Assembly (NCBI RefSeq): GCF_003202695.1 | Contig: NZ_QGLL01000008.1 | Coordinates: 62,001 to 126,000, forward strand | From: Bifidobacterium asteroides | Lineage (GTDB): Bacteria; Actinomycetota; Actinomycetes; Actinomycetales; Bifidobacteriaceae | Direction of reading: 5' to 3' | Length of the DNA stretch: 64,000 nucleotides | Part shown: in pieces, positions 1 through 10,403 of the stretch | How positions within the stretch are numbered: the stretch's first letter is position 1 | How the letters are laid out: each line of letters starts with the position of its first letter | Position numbers and translations under genes: made by a program | Notes under the pieces: model-generated | Told to the model about the DNA's origin: nothing | The model's database searches: none | The model's input: the letters and a program-made list of their open reading frames with translations, nothing else

Positions 1-520
1 CCTCATTGTCCATCAGATAGCGCAACAGCTTGTATTCGGTCGGGCTCAGGTCGATGGGTCGACCGGCCCTGGTGACATCGTGCGAATCCTCGTTGATCTC
101 CAAATCACCCACGCGGATGATCGGGTCGTCCTCCTGGTGCTCGCGGGTCCTGCGCAGTATGGCCTTGATCCTTGCCACAACCTCCTCAAGACTGAAGGGT
201 TTGGTCACGTAATCGTCACCGCCCACAGTGAGCCCCATGACCTTGTCCTGGGTGTCGTCCCTGGCGGTCAGGAAGAGCACCGGCGCATCGATTCCCTCCT
301 GACGGATACGGGAAGTGACCGTAAATCCATCGATGTCAGGCAGCATGACATCCAGGACGATCAGGTCCGGCTGGATGCGTTCTATGACCTGAATGGCCTC
401 GGAGCCGGATGCCGCCGTCTCGACTGCAAAGCCTGCGAAGTGCAGGGAAGCCACCAGAAGATCCCTGATGGACGGTTCATCGTCGACCACGACCAGTTGT
501 GCTTGCGTCGGTTTGCTCAT
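1..520 (-). CDS. OmpR-family response regulator (3' end cut by window)
   Basis: DNA-binding response regulator of a two-component system. Reading down from the ATG at 520 gives an intact receiver domain: the acidic pair VVDDE near residues 11-15, the phospho-acceptor Asp57 in VLDVMLPD, and the conserved Lys107 in VTKPF. A linker follows, then the start of a winged-helix output domain (DLSPTEYKLLRYL) that runs off the window edge, so 173 residues are visible. The family binds direct repeats at promoters when phosphorylated. The partner histidine kinase should lie further left, outside the window. The TPM protein upstream is on the same strand with only 4 bases between, so they may be co-transcribed. 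Target genes cannot be inferred. Confidence 0.93.
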   Translation of the reverse strand, partial: MSKPTQAQLVVVDDEPSIRDLLVASLHFAGFAVETAASGSEAIQVIERIQPDLIVLDVMLPDIDGFTVTSRIRQEGIDAPVLFLTARDDTQDKVMGLTVGGDDYVTKPFSLEEVVARIKAILRRTREHQEDDPIIRVGDLEINEDSHDVTRAGRPIDLSPTEYKLLRYLMDNE

Positions 521-524
521 GTGT

Positions 525-1226
525 TCAGCTTGCCGTGTCTTTCTGAGTATTGTCTGATAGTTTGCTGACCGCCTCTGTTGGACGAGAGGTCCTCTTAACA
601 GAGCCAGACTTGCGATGGTGAGCCCCGCTTCGGCTGCTGCGACGCCACCAGATCGCCACAGCTATGCCCAGAATGACCAGGACCACAACCGTTACTGAAA
701 GGGCGATGATCATGACACGGTGATGCCGGTGGTTTTGATCCAAGGTCTCCACCTGGGTCATCATGGCCTTGGCTGAGCCCACCCAGTCGGGATTGCGTCC
801 CTTGGTGACCGGCTCCAGAGCAGACTGCGAGAGCTGATCCACACTGGATTGGTCCTTGAGCCAATCCTGAGAGTTGCTGGAGACCGCCACCACCAATTTA
901 CCGTCCTGAGAGGCCACGGCCAGCATAACCGTGTCATTTGCGGGCTTCGTCGACTCAAGCACCCGGGAAGCCCAGGTCTCCGGCTTGACGCCCTGATAGA
1001 AATGCGGCAGGTAGAGCAGTCGGACCGATACTCCTGTTTGTTCTGCGGTCTCCTTGATCGCATCCTTGACGGATCCCACGTCCGAACCCAGCAGATTCTG
1101 CGGATCGGTGATTGTGTCAGTCATGGTTCCGGACCCGGTTTCAGGCTCATCGGCAAAAGCCTTGGTCGGTCCAAAAACGCAGACCATCAAAACCATCGAG
1201 AGCAGGACAGCCAGAACCCGCCTCAT
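525..1226 (-). CDS. TPM-domain membrane protein
   Basis: Secreted, membrane-anchored protein of 233 residues. It has a signal peptide at about residues 1-25 (MRRVLAVLLSMVLM...TKAFA), a TPM-type domain at about 35-150 (pattern ETGVSVRLLYL then VMLAVASQDGKLVVAVS), a single transmembrane helix at about 168-191, and a basic cytoplasmic tail. TPM domains occur in envelope proteins of actinobacteria and in photosystem assembly factors; the biochemical role here is unknown. The start at 1226 is chosen because it begins the signal peptide; a longer frame to 1343 adds a non-hydrophobic leader that makes no sense for an exported protein. It lies directly upstream of the response regulator. Confidence 0.75.
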   Translation of the reverse strand: MRRVLAVLLSMVLMVCVFGPTKAFADEPETGSGTMTDTITDPQNLLGSDVGSVKDAIKETAEQTGVSVRLLYLPHFYQGVKPETWASRVLESTKPANDTVMLAVASQDGKLVVAVSSNSQDWLKDQSSVDQLSQSALEPVTKGRNPDWVGSAKAMMTQVETLDQNHRHHRVMIIALSVTVVVLVILGIAVAIWWRRSSRSGAHHRKSGSVKRTSRPTEAVSKLSDNTQKDTAS

Positions 1227-1385
1227 GGCCAAAAGACAGCCCGGGCTCGTCTTGTGGAGGGCAACTGGTTCGACCACATGGACGCACGGACGGGGCAACT
1301 GCGTGAACACTGTCATAGTGTCCACAGTAGCGGTTGACGGCATTGGACTCCCCCACCATCACCGCCATTCACGGAAAGGAAAACC

Positions 1386-1679
1386 ATGACACGGTTCCAA
1401 GTTGATTCGGATCAGATACAGACGGCCTCCGGCGCGGTCAGCGGCTCGATAGGGGCCATCAGAGATGCCGTGGCGGGAATGTACACCAATCTGGACAATC
1501 TCCAAAGCGTCTGGCAGGGTTCGGCGGCCAGCCAATTCGCTACGGTGGCCCAGCAGTGGCGCACGTCTCAGGCCCAGATGGAACAAGCGCTTGAGGGCAT
1601 CCAGGCAGCCCTGACCCAAGCTTCGGCTCTCTATGCGGACACGGAAGCCCAGGCTACCCGCCTCTTCGCCGGAGCTTGA
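1386..1679 (+). CDS. WXG100 (ESAT-6-like) protein
   Basis: Small helical-hairpin protein of 97 residues, the typical WXG100 size. The turn motif is VWQG around Trp43, followed by the usual small residues SAASQF, with long amphipathic helices before and after. WXG100 proteins are substrates or partners of ESX/type VII secretion and usually dimerise. A ribosome site (GGAAAGGA) sits just upstream. No EccC-type ATPase or other ESX core gene is in the window, so export depends on a system encoded elsewhere or the protein is an orphan. It is transcribed alone, divergently from the TPM gene. Confidence 0.85.
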   Translation: MTRFQVDSDQIQTASGAVSGSIGAIRDAVAGMYTNLDNLQSVWQGSAASQFATVAQQWRTSQAQMEQALEGIQAALTQASALYADTEAQATRLFAGA

Positions 1680-1779
1680 GCATCCGGTCAATGAATGCAC
1701 TCACCTTCCAGCCTGTTCGCCATTGTCGGACGGATGCCAGATCCGGAAAAACCAATGACGCACTAGCAGAAGAACACCA

Positions 1780-1820
1780 ACAGGGGCCTGCGCACCATTG
1801 TCCGGCGCGCAGGCCCCTGT
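1780..1820 (-). terminator. Hairpin terminator between the WXG100 gene and groEL
   Basis: GC-rich inverted repeat with a stem of about 13 bp (ACAGGGGCCTGCGC and its complement) and a short loop. It lies between the convergent WXG100 and groEL genes and could serve both. On the groEL strand the stem is followed by a moderately T-rich stretch. Confidence 0.7.
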
Positions 1821-1867
1821 CCTTGGCGATCCACCAAATCAGCCGGAAAACCCGACCGGATCAGGGA

Positions 1868-3553
<1,686 letters not shown>

Positions 3554-3583
3554 TCAGCTGTCGCGTTATCACTCCCGCACCTC

Positions 3584-3628
3584 GAGTGCTAATTCAGCAG
3601 ATTAGCACTCGCTGAAGCCGAGTGCCAA
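3584..3628 (-). promoter_or_regulatory. CIRCE-type HrcA operator with three half-sites
   Basis: Three 9-bp half-sites alternate in orientation, each separated by exactly 9 bases: GAGTGCTAA at 3584-3592, TTAGCACTC at 3602-3610 and GAGTGCCAA at 3620-3628. The pair 3602-3628 is a canonical CIRCE (TTAGCACTC-N9-GAGTGCTAA) with one mismatch. On the groEL strand a sigma-A-like promoter (TTGGCA, 18 bases, TAATCT) lies inside the repeat, so bound HrcA would block RNA polymerase. Confidence 0.9.
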
Positions 3629-3734
3629 CCTGAGGAAAAAATTCGCTGCAGGCTGCATGCCATATCAGCCGCGACGGCAGACGATTCACGCCCTAAAATT
3701 CCTGGATAAGCACCAGGATATGGGCAAAGTGCCA

Positions 3735-3764
3735 TAAAAAAGGACCCCGGAATTCCCGGGGTCC
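3735..3764 (-). terminator. Rho-independent terminator of the cold-shock gene
   Basis: Perfect 9-bp stem (GGACCCCGG with CCGGGGTCC, 5-base loop), followed on the minus strand by a run of six T. It lies 26 bases after the cold-shock gene stop codon. Confidence 0.9.
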
Positions 3765-3789
3765 CCATGACGAATACAGAAGACGACAA

Positions 3790-3993
3790 TCAGAGCTTGG
3801 TGACCTTGGTTGCCTGCAGACCCTTGGGGCCCTGCTCCACCTGATATTCGACCTTATCTCCCTCATCAAGGGTCTTGAATCCATCGGACTGAATAGCCGA
3901 GTAGTGCACGAACACGTCCTCGCCTCCATCGTCGGGATTGATGAATCCGTAACCCTTGCCAGCGCTGAAGAATTTCACAGTGCCTTGTGCCAT
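3790..3993 (-). CDS. Cold-shock protein, CspA family
   Basis: Single cold-shock domain protein of 67 residues that binds single-stranded nucleic acid and melts RNA structure. Both nucleic-acid-binding motifs are present: KGYGFI near residue 14 and DVFVHY near residue 28. Length and composition match the CspA family. The start MAQGTVKFF at 3993 is the family start; the longer frame to 4011 adds six residues that are not conserved. Monocistronic, with its own terminator downstream. Confidence 0.96.
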   Translation of the reverse strand: MAQGTVKFFSAGKGYGFINPDDGGEDVFVHYSAIQSDGFKTLDEGDKVEYQVEQGPKGLQATKVTKL

Positions 3994-4161
3994 AACTAAC
4001 TTCCTTAACATAGGTGCCGCGTCACAACAGATACGAGACTGACCGCATCTGCCTGGTCGGCAAGGTCAGTTTAGGCCCATCGTGAGGGCAATTGCAAAAC
4101 GTCGAGCCAAGATGCGGAATGTTGCACTGCCATATTTTCTTCCTCGTCCGGTCGTCGAACC

Positions 4162-4806
4162 TCACCGCATGAGGATGGCTTCCACCGGAGTGGCGGCCAC
4201 TGAGGACTGCTCCACCTGGGCGATGCCCAACAAGCTGGCCACCTCTTGTGCGGTGGCCTTATCGGCCTCGTCACGGTAGCGCACTGTGCTTACGCCAGGC
4301 AGGGCACCCTGCGGGTTGGATGCTGTGACCGCAGTGTAACCGGCACTGGATAGAATCTGGCGCTTCTTGCCGGCATACCCGGTGATTCTCGTTCCATTGA
4401 TGATTGAGACCTGCGTGCCATGGTTGACCACAGGAGCCGGACTGCTGCTGGAAGCGCTTGCTGAAGGCGGCTGGGAGGACGGTTGATCCGTCTGCTCTTG
4501 GGAGGCTTGGTCAGTAGGGGCCACGCTGCTTGATGCAGAGGAGGACGTCGACCTCTTTGGCAGATGGCTGCTGATAACTCGGGAGGCCTCAGTGTGCGTC
4601 TGCTGCCAAGGCAGGGAGCCGCTGACCGCAGCCCATACGCCCAGACCGCACAGCACGGCCAAGACAACCACCAGCAGGTAGGGCAGAACCCTGACCGACA
4701 GGGAACGAGGCCCGCGATGCACACCGACCGGCCCATTGGGAGGGTTGTCGAACACATCATGAACCTGGGGGCGCGCCTGCGTTTCATTGTCGTGCGTGCT
4801 AGCCAT
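4162..4806 (-). CDS. LytR C-terminal-domain membrane protein
   Basis: Membrane-anchored envelope protein of 214 residues: a short cytoplasmic N-terminus, one transmembrane helix at about residues 42-65, a Ser/Pro-rich linker, and a LytR_C domain at about 130-214 (VSIINGTRITGYAGKKRQIL...). LytR_C domains accompany LytR-CpsA-Psr cell-wall ligases in actinobacteria, but here the domain stands alone without the catalytic part. A strong GGAGGAG ribosome site precedes the ATG at 4806. The gene is divergent from ung. A role in cell-wall assembly is inference. Confidence 0.82.
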   Translation of the reverse strand: MASTHDNETQARPQVHDVFDNPPNGPVGVHRGPRSLSVRVLPYLLVVVLAVLCGLGVWAAVSGSLPWQQTHTEASRVISSHLPKRSTSSSASSSVAPTDQASQEQTDQPSSQPPSASASSSSPAPVVNHGTQVSIINGTRITGYAGKKRQILSSAGYTAVTASNPQGALPGVSTVRYRDEADKATAQEVASLLGIAQVEQSSVAATPVEAILMR

Positions 4807-4956
4807 GAACTCTCCTCCGCTCCACCGGATCCTGAACCATTATAAGTAATGGGTCGCCGGGTCAACATTCAACTGACCGTTCGACGCCCTCCGCCAACCC
4901 TGGAATGGCCGAGGCGGCCCTGACCGGCCCATATCACCAAGCGATATAGTGACCTT

Positions 4957-5745
4957 ATGAACAGCAGCCAGCCTATTGCCGCAACCTCCCCCGCGCCGAC
5001 GAACGAAACGGTTACCAACTCTCAGACCATAGCAGGAGGCCAGGGCCGAACCCGCCGCAAACCCCTAAGCGCCCTGGTGGACCCGGGCTGGGCCCATGCT
5101 CTGGCGCCCGTCGAACCCAACATTCACCGGATGGGCGATTTCCTCAGAACCGAGTTGGCCCAGGGTCACCGCTATCTGCCGGCCAGCAAGAACATTCTTC
5201 GCGCCTTTACCATCCCCTTCGACTCCATCAAGGTCCTGATCGTAGGCCAGGATCCCTATCCGACGCCCGGCCATCCGGTAGGCCTGAGCTTCTGCGTGGA
5301 CCCTGCGGTCAGCCCCATTCCCGGTTCCCTGCGCAATATCTACACCGAGCTGAGCGCCGATTTGGGCCTGCCCACGCCTTCCAACGGCGATCTGACGCCT
5401 TGGACCAGGCGAGGGGTCATGCTGCTCAACCGCTGCCTGACTGTGCGAGTGGGCAAGCCGGCCAGCCATCGGAACAAAGGCTGGGAGGAGATCACCGACG
5501 CTGCCATCCGAGCTCTGAACGACAGACGTGACCAGGAGGGCAGAATCCGGCCCTTGGTGGCCATTCTTTGGGGACGGCAAGCCCAGAGCCTAGAGCCTCT
5601 GCTGACCAACGCAGCCATCATCAAATCCCCGCACCCCAGTCCCCTATCGGCCCGGTATGGCTTCTTCGGATCCCGCCCATTCTCTAAGGCCAACCAAGCG
5701 CTGGAGGCCATGGGCGCCCAACCGGTGGACTGGTCCCTGACCTGA
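4957..5745 (+). CDS. ung: Uracil-DNA glycosylase, family 1
   Basis: Base-excision repair enzyme that removes uracil from DNA. The water-activating motif [16 protein letters not shown] is present with catalytic Asp99, and the DNA-intercalating motif HPSPLSA is present with His226. At 262 residues it has an N-terminal extension of about 30 low-complexity residues compared with the usual 225-230. No strong ribosome site precedes the ATG; an internal start is possible, but the first clear one is at 4957. It stands just upstream of the MoxR operon with a 36-base gap. Confidence 0.97.
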   Translation: MNSSQPIAATSPAPTNETVTNSQTIAGGQGRTRRKPLSALVDPGWAHALAPVEPNIHRMGDFLRTELAQGHRYLPASKNILRAFTIPFDSIKVLIVGQDPYPTPGHPVGLSFCVDPAVSPIPGSLRNIYTELSADLGLPTPSNGDLTPWTRRGVMLLNRCLTVRVGKPASHRNKGWEEITDAAIRALNDRRDQEGRIRPLVAILWGRQAQSLEPLLTNAAIIKSPHPSPLSARYGFFGSRPFSKANQALEAMGAQPVDWSLT

Positions 5746-5781
5746 GTCCTGCCAGCTGAGTCGTCAGGAAATGCCGTTACC

Positions 5782-6846
5782 ATGTCTGCTATGGCATTAT
5801 TCCCACCTCAACCCAGTCAGCCTCCATCTGTTCAGCTCGGCAGGGACCGGCAGGTTCCGCCAATCAATCAGGATGACCTGCAACGTTGCCGTCAGTTGGC
5901 CGACCGGATCCGGACCCGCTTTTCAAGAACTCTGGTAGGTCAGGAGAACCTGCGCGAAGCCCTGATACTGACGTTGGTGGCCTCCGGACACATCCTGATC
6001 GAATCCGTACCCGGCCTGGCCAAGACCACTGCCGCCCAGACCCTGGCCACCTCGGTATCCGGCAGCTTCAAGCGGATCCAGTGCACACCCGACCTGATGC
6101 CCTCGGATCTGGTGGGCACCCAAATATACGACTTCTCCACACAGCGCTTCTCCACGCAGCTGGGCCCTATTCACGCCAACTTCGTTCTGCTGGACGAGAT
6201 CAACCGCTCCAACGCCAAGACCCAGTCGGCCATGCTGGAGGCCATGGCCGAAGGCGCAACCACCATCGGCGGCGAGCGCATAGCCCTGCCTAGGCCTTTC
6301 ATGGTGATCGCCACACAGAACCCCATCGAAGAGGAGGGCACCTACAATCTGCCTGAGGCCCAGATGGACCGATTCATGCTCAAGGCAGTCATGACTTATC
6401 CTGATGCCGACCAAGAGACCCGAATGCTACAGATGCTTACCATCCGCGGCACCGACATGCCCGAAAAGGACGATGGGGATGCCCTGACCATCGCTGATGC
6501 GGACTTTCTAAGGCAGAAGGCCCGGCAGGTCCACGTAGCACAGCCAATCATGCGATATGCAGTCGATCTGGCAGCCACCAGCCGGGGGGCAGGATCACGG
6601 CCCATCCAAGGGCTAGCCGAGCAGGTGAGGCTGGGAGCCAGTCCGCGCGCCTCCATCGCCCTAGTGCGCATCGGCCAGGCCAGAGCCCTGCTGACAGGCA
6701 GGGATTACGTCATTCCCGAGGACCTGAAAGACTGGGCCCATTCGGTGCTTCGCCACCGGATCCTCATGACCTTCGAGGCTCAGGCCGACGGCATCAGCAG
6801 CGACGATATCATCGACCAGATCGTCGACATGGTGCCAGTTCCATGA
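5782..6846 (+). CDS. MoxR-family AAA+ ATPase
   Basis: Chaperone-like AAA+ ATPase of 354 residues. It has a Walker A region in VPGLAKTTAAQTLA (about residues 78-90), a Walker B LLDEINR, and the sensor region ATQNPIEEEGTYNLPEAQMDRF typical of MoxR. MoxR proteins work with VWA-domain partners to insert metals or cofactors or to mature envelope proteins. The stop codon overlaps the next gene (DUF58) by 4 bases, and the whole six-gene run is tightly coupled, which marks it as the first gene of the module. Confidence 0.95.
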   Translation: MSAMALFPPQPSQPPSVQLGRDRQVPPINQDDLQRCRQLADRIRTRFSRTLVGQENLREALILTLVASGHILIESVPGLAKTTAAQTLATSVSGSFKRIQCTPDLMPSDLVGTQIYDFSTQRFSTQLGPIHANFVLLDEINRSNAKTQSAMLEAMAEGATTIGGERIALPRPFMVIATQNPIEEEGTYNLPEAQMDRFMLKAVMTYPDADQETRMLQMLTIRGTDMPEKDDGDALTIADADFLRQKARQVHVAQPIMRYAVDLAATSRGAGSRPIQGLAEQVRLGASPRASIALVRIGQARALLTGRDYVIPEDLKDWAHSVLRHRILMTFEAQADGISSDDIIDQIVDMVPVP

Positions 6847-7775
6847 TCCGTCGACGCCCGTATCGCGACCCGGTCCGCAGACGGATCGAGTCCTTGGACA
6901 CCAGCCTCCGGCTTCCCACGGTACGCAGGGCCTTGGGCCTGTTGGAGGGCGAGCACTCCTCTGGCCGTCGCGGCGGCGGAGATGAGCGTGCCGACATACG
7001 CGCCTATGAGTTCGGAGACGAAACCCGCATGATCGACTGGCATGCCAGCGCACGGGTGGGTCGGCCCATGGTGGTGGAGCGCGAACGCCTGGTCACCAGC
7101 AAGGTCTGGCTGCTGCTGGATGTCGGCCGCGAAATGTCGGGAACATGCCCGGATGGGGAACAGGCCATTCAGGTAGCCGCCAATGCCCTGTGCATGTTCG
7201 CATCCCTCTGCCTGCGCCGCAGCGATGAGGTCGACCTGGTCCTGGTCGATTCATCCGCTATTCGCCGCATACCCTGCCAAGGCGGCTTTGCCCGATTCGA
7301 ACAGACCCTGGACCGAGCTCTGGAATCGCCGCTGGATCAGCCACGCAACCTTGAAGCCCTATTGGGCTATGCCGCCGGCATCCAGGACCGTCAAGCCATG
7401 CTGGTCATCGCCACTGACCAGTCAGCATTGAACGTTGACCTGATGCCGACCATCCGCCGGTTGGCCACCACCCACCCCTTGAATCTCATCGGAGTGGAGA
7501 CCATGAATCCCCTGCGCCAGCAGCCCGCAACGGGCTCAGTAACTGATGCCCCAACCGCACGGAAAATCCCGGCCTTCCTACGCACTGCGAATGGGACGCA
7601 GGCCGTGGACCTGCACAGGCGCTATCAGATCGAGGCATTTGAGAGGGAACTATCCCGGATCGGGGCCTCACTGATCCGGGCCGACTCCAGCACAGCCATG
7701 TTCAACAGGTTCATCCGCCTGCTTTCAGCCGGTCGACCGGGCATCCCCGAACAACGGACGGTGATGGCGGCATGA
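6843..7775 (+). CDS. DUF58 domain protein of the MoxR operon
   Basis: Cytoplasmic protein of 310 residues with a DUF58 core (pattern GRRGGGDERADIRAYEFGDETRMIDWHASARVG, shown here by its ends: GRR...DWHAS). DUF58 proteins resemble degenerate VWA folds and are almost always encoded next to moxR. It overlaps the upstream ATPase by 4 bases and the next gene by 4 bases. No membrane segment is visible. Function in detail is unknown; it is probably an adaptor between the ATPase and the VWA proteins. Confidence 0.92.
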   Translation: MIRRRPYRDPVRRRIESLDTSLRLPTVRRALGLLEGEHSSGRRGGGDERADIRAYEFGDETRMIDWHASARVGRPMVVERERLVTSKVWLLLDVGREMSGTCPDGEQAIQVAANALCMFASLCLRRSDEVDLVLVDSSAIRRIPCQGGFARFEQTLDRALESPLDQPRNLEALLGYAAGIQDRQAMLVIATDQSALNVDLMPTIRRLATTHPLNLIGVETMNPLRQQPATGSVTDAPTARKIPAFLRTANGTQAVDLHRRYQIEAFERELSRIGASLIRADSSTAMFNRFIRLLSAGRPGIPEQRTVMAA

Positions 7776-8305
7776 GCGATGTCGTCCTGATTCATCTTGC
7801 GTCTGATCATGGCCGACCCAAGGTCATGCCCGCTATGACCCAGCCCGCCTGGCTGCTGACACTGACGGCGATCGCCATCATAGCGACCTTGTCTCTGGCT
7901 ACGGCTGCCCTTGTCCTGCCTAAGTTCCGTCATCAGCAGAGGGAGCATACGGTCCAGGCGAACTTCGACTCCCGCAATGCATGGCGTCAGCGGATCGATC
8001 AAGTGATGGACCAGTATGACAACGGCCGCATGAACCGCGACCAGGCCATGACGGCGCTGGCCGCTATAGCTCGTGGATTCGCCTCCCGTTCCTGGAACAG
8101 CGACATGAAGGCCAAGACTCTGGCTGAAATCAAGGCCCAGCCCCGCACGCCGGGCACCCGTCAGGGCCTTGACCTGCTTCGGCAGACCATAGATGCCCTT
8201 TATCCCCCTGAATTCGCTCTTCCCCGTGACAGCGCAGGAACCGACGCCACGGTGAATCAGGCAGCCGACTGGGTACGGGATCTCATTGAACGGTGGCCGC
8301 GATGA
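7772..8305 (+). CDS. Small membrane protein of the MoxR operon
   Basis: 177-residue protein with one transmembrane helix at about residues 27-51 (WLLTLTAIAIIATLSLATAALVL) and a helical cytoplasmic domain. I recognise no catalytic motif. Position and size match the DUF4381-like component that sits between DUF58 and the VWA proteins in many MoxR operons, but the sequence alone does not prove it. It overlaps both neighbours (4 bases upstream, 13 bases downstream), which implies translational coupling. Confidence 0.75.
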   Translation: MSDVVLIHLASDHGRPKVMPAMTQPAWLLTLTAIAIIATLSLATAALVLPKFRHQQREHTVQANFDSRNAWRQRIDQVMDQYDNGRMNRDQAMTALAAIARGFASRSWNSDMKAKTLAEIKAQPRTPGTRQGLDLLRQTIDALYPPEFALPRDSAGTDATVNQAADWVRDLIERWPR

Positions 8306-9378
8306 GCATAGGCAATCTGTTCTGGAGGTGGCCTTGGCTTCCGGTTCTGGCTTTGGTCCTGTCCCTGGTATTCGGCCTACTGGTTTGCCATATGGCGCAT
8401 CGGCGTAAGCCGAATCAGGAAACGGGAGCCCGCGTCTGGACCTTGAAAAGCGACTTGGATACCGAGGATGGCCACGAAGCCCTGCGACGCTGGCGAGGGT
8501 TGAACCGCATCGCAGCAATCCTCCTCTGTCTAGCCCTGCTGATGGCTCTGAGCCTTGCTGCAAGGCCGGCCCGGGTAGATCGGACATTGGAGCGAGGTCA
8601 TAACCGCGATATCGTCCTATGCCTGGATGTGTCCGGCTCCACCCTGCCCTACGACCGGCAGGTGATCGCCTCCTACCTTGATCTGGTCCGCAACTTCCGG
8701 GGCGAACGAATGGCTCTCAGCATCTTCAACTCCACCTCGCGCACCGTCTTCCCTCTAACCGACGACTATGACATGATCACCGCCGAATTGAGCAAGGCGC
8801 GGCGGATCCTGGACGGAGTTCAGTCTCAGGACCGCATCGACGCCATGAGCGGACGGCAGTATCAGGACATCAGCGATTGGCTGGAAGGCACGCAGAATCG
8901 CCGGGACACCACTTCCTTGATCGGCGACGGGCTGGTGGGCTGCGCTGCGCTCTTGCCGCAATTCGCTCCCAAGGACCAGAGCGGATCGACAAGGATCAAC
9001 CAACGATCGAGCTCGCTGGTCCTGGCCACCGATAACGTGGTCTCCGGCAAACCCACATATACCTTGGGTGAAGCGCTCAAACTTGCCGCTGCTGCCGGAA
9101 TTGCGGTGGATGGGCTTTATTCGGGTCCTGAGCAGGGCACCGAGGATGAGAGCACTAAGCAGATGCAGCAGCTGATCGAGGCCCATGGCGGCGTCTTCCT
9201 GCGACGGCAAGACGGGAACTCCATCAACGCGCTTGTCCGCCAAATTGAGTATCGACACGGAGCCGAACCCCGCCAGCAGGAGCAGTCCAGCCTGGTGGAT
9301 GCACCCGGCTGGTGGACCCTGGCCCTGGCCCTGGCGCTGTCGGGTTATCTGCTCCTGGCCTGGAGGCTGAAGCGATGA
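8293..9378 (+). CDS. VWA-domain membrane protein 1 (BatA/BatB-like)
   Basis: 361-residue protein with two N-terminal transmembrane helices, a von Willebrand A domain, and a C-terminal helix (WTLALALALSGYLLLAW). The metal-ion-dependent adhesion site is present as CLDVSGST (DxSxS), with later Thr and Asp positions in TSLIGDG. Topology is that of BatA-type proteins: the VWA domain lies outside between membrane anchors. It overlaps the next gene by 4 bases. It likely works with the MoxR ATPase in envelope quality control or stress tolerance. Confidence 0.9.
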   Translation: MAAMSIGNLFWRWPWLPVLALVLSLVFGLLVCHMAHRRKPNQETGARVWTLKSDLDTEDGHEALRRWRGLNRIAAILLCLALLMALSLAARPARVDRTLERGHNRDIVLCLDVSGSTLPYDRQVIASYLDLVRNFRGERMALSIFNSTSRTVFPLTDDYDMITAELSKARRILDGVQSQDRIDAMSGRQYQDISDWLEGTQNRRDTTSLIGDGLVGCAALLPQFAPKDQSGSTRINQRSSSLVLATDNVVSGKPTYTLGEALKLAAAAGIAVDGLYSGPEQGTEDESTKQMQQLIEAHGGVFLRRQDGNSINALVRQIEYRHGAEPRQQEQSSLVDAPGWWTLALALALSGYLLLAWRLKR

Positions 9379-10403
9379 ACATACTCAAGTCCCTGACCTT
9401 CGAGCCTGCCTTGGGATGGATGGCCGGCGGCCTCCTGGCAGGCCTGCTGCTGCTCCTGGCCACTGCGCTGGTCATCCATGGACTGCGCAAGCGCGAGGAT
9501 ACGGACGCTGATCGCTGGGCCTTGGCTCGGCGCACCGCCATGGTCCTGATCCTGGCCCTCATGGTCCTGACCCCCAGCACGATCAGCAAAACCACCAATA
9601 AAGCAGTAAACGCCACTGATGTTTTCATTGCGGTCGACGTGACCGGATCCATGGCAGTCAAGGATGCTGGATATGGCGATCACGAAGGGATGAGCCGGCT
9701 GGAGGCAGCCCGGGCAGCCGTCCACGATCTGACAAGCATCTACCCGGATGCCTCCTTCTCCGCCATTAGCTTCGGCGCATCGGCCAGCGTCGATCTGCCC
9801 CTGACCCCCGATGTGCGGGCTGTGGACAATTGGGCCAGGGGGCTGACCACAGAACCCACATCCCGATCTTCCGGCTCCAGTCTAGATGCTCCGCTGAATC
9901 GTCTGAGCCTGATCTTGAAACAGACCAAGGACCGGCATCCTGACGATCGAATCCTGCTCTACCTGATCAGCGATGGCGAACAAACCGGGCCTGATGAGCG
10001 GCGATCCTTCAGCGTCCTCAGGGAAGGGCTGGACGAAGCCTTCATACTGGGAACCGGCTCAGCCAAAGGCGGCATGGTGCCCCTGAGCTCCGATGTCGGC
10101 GGCAGTGACGCTAACGGTTGGGTGACGGACCCCAGGACCGGCCAGCCGGGCATCTCTGCCATGGATGCGAAAACCCTCAAGGCCATGGCCGACGAGATGA
10201 GCGGCCACTACCAGGCCCTGGCCAAGGGGGCCACCGTGCGCGAGGGCGCTACGGCTGCGGCCTCCAAACGCTACCGGATGACCACGGTCGACCAGGTCCG
10301 CCTACATGTCACCCCGCTGGTCTGGCCGCTGGCACTGGTAGAGCTGCTCCTGATCCTGACCGAGGCAGGGCTCTGGATTCGCACTTCGAGGAGACTGCTA
10401 TGA
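9375..10403 (+). CDS. VWA-domain membrane protein 2
   Basis: Second von Willebrand A protein, 342 residues, paralogous in layout to the preceding gene: two N-terminal helices, the VWA domain with MIDAS motif VDVTGSM (the last serine position is Met, so the DxSxS pattern is weaker: Asp-Val-Thr-Gly-Ser), and a C-terminal helix (VWPLALVELLLIL). The start at 9375 is the ATGA overlap with the previous stop codon; a longer frame to 9312 is an artefact. Tandem VWA genes are usual in this operon type and may form a heteromeric complex. Confidence 0.9.
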   Translation: MNILKSLTFEPALGWMAGGLLAGLLLLLATALVIHGLRKREDTDADRWALARRTAMVLILALMVLTPSTISKTTNKAVNATDVFIAVDVTGSMAVKDAGYGDHEGMSRLEAARAAVHDLTSIYPDASFSAISFGASASVDLPLTPDVRAVDNWARGLTTEPTSRSSGSSLDAPLNRLSLILKQTKDRHPDDRILLYLISDGEQTGPDERRSFSVLREGLDEAFILGTGSAKGGMVPLSSDVGGSDANGWVTDPRTGQPGISAMDAKTLKAMADEMSGHYQALAKGATVREGATAAASKRYRMTTVDQVRLHVTPLVWPLALVELLLILTEAGLWIRTSRRLL

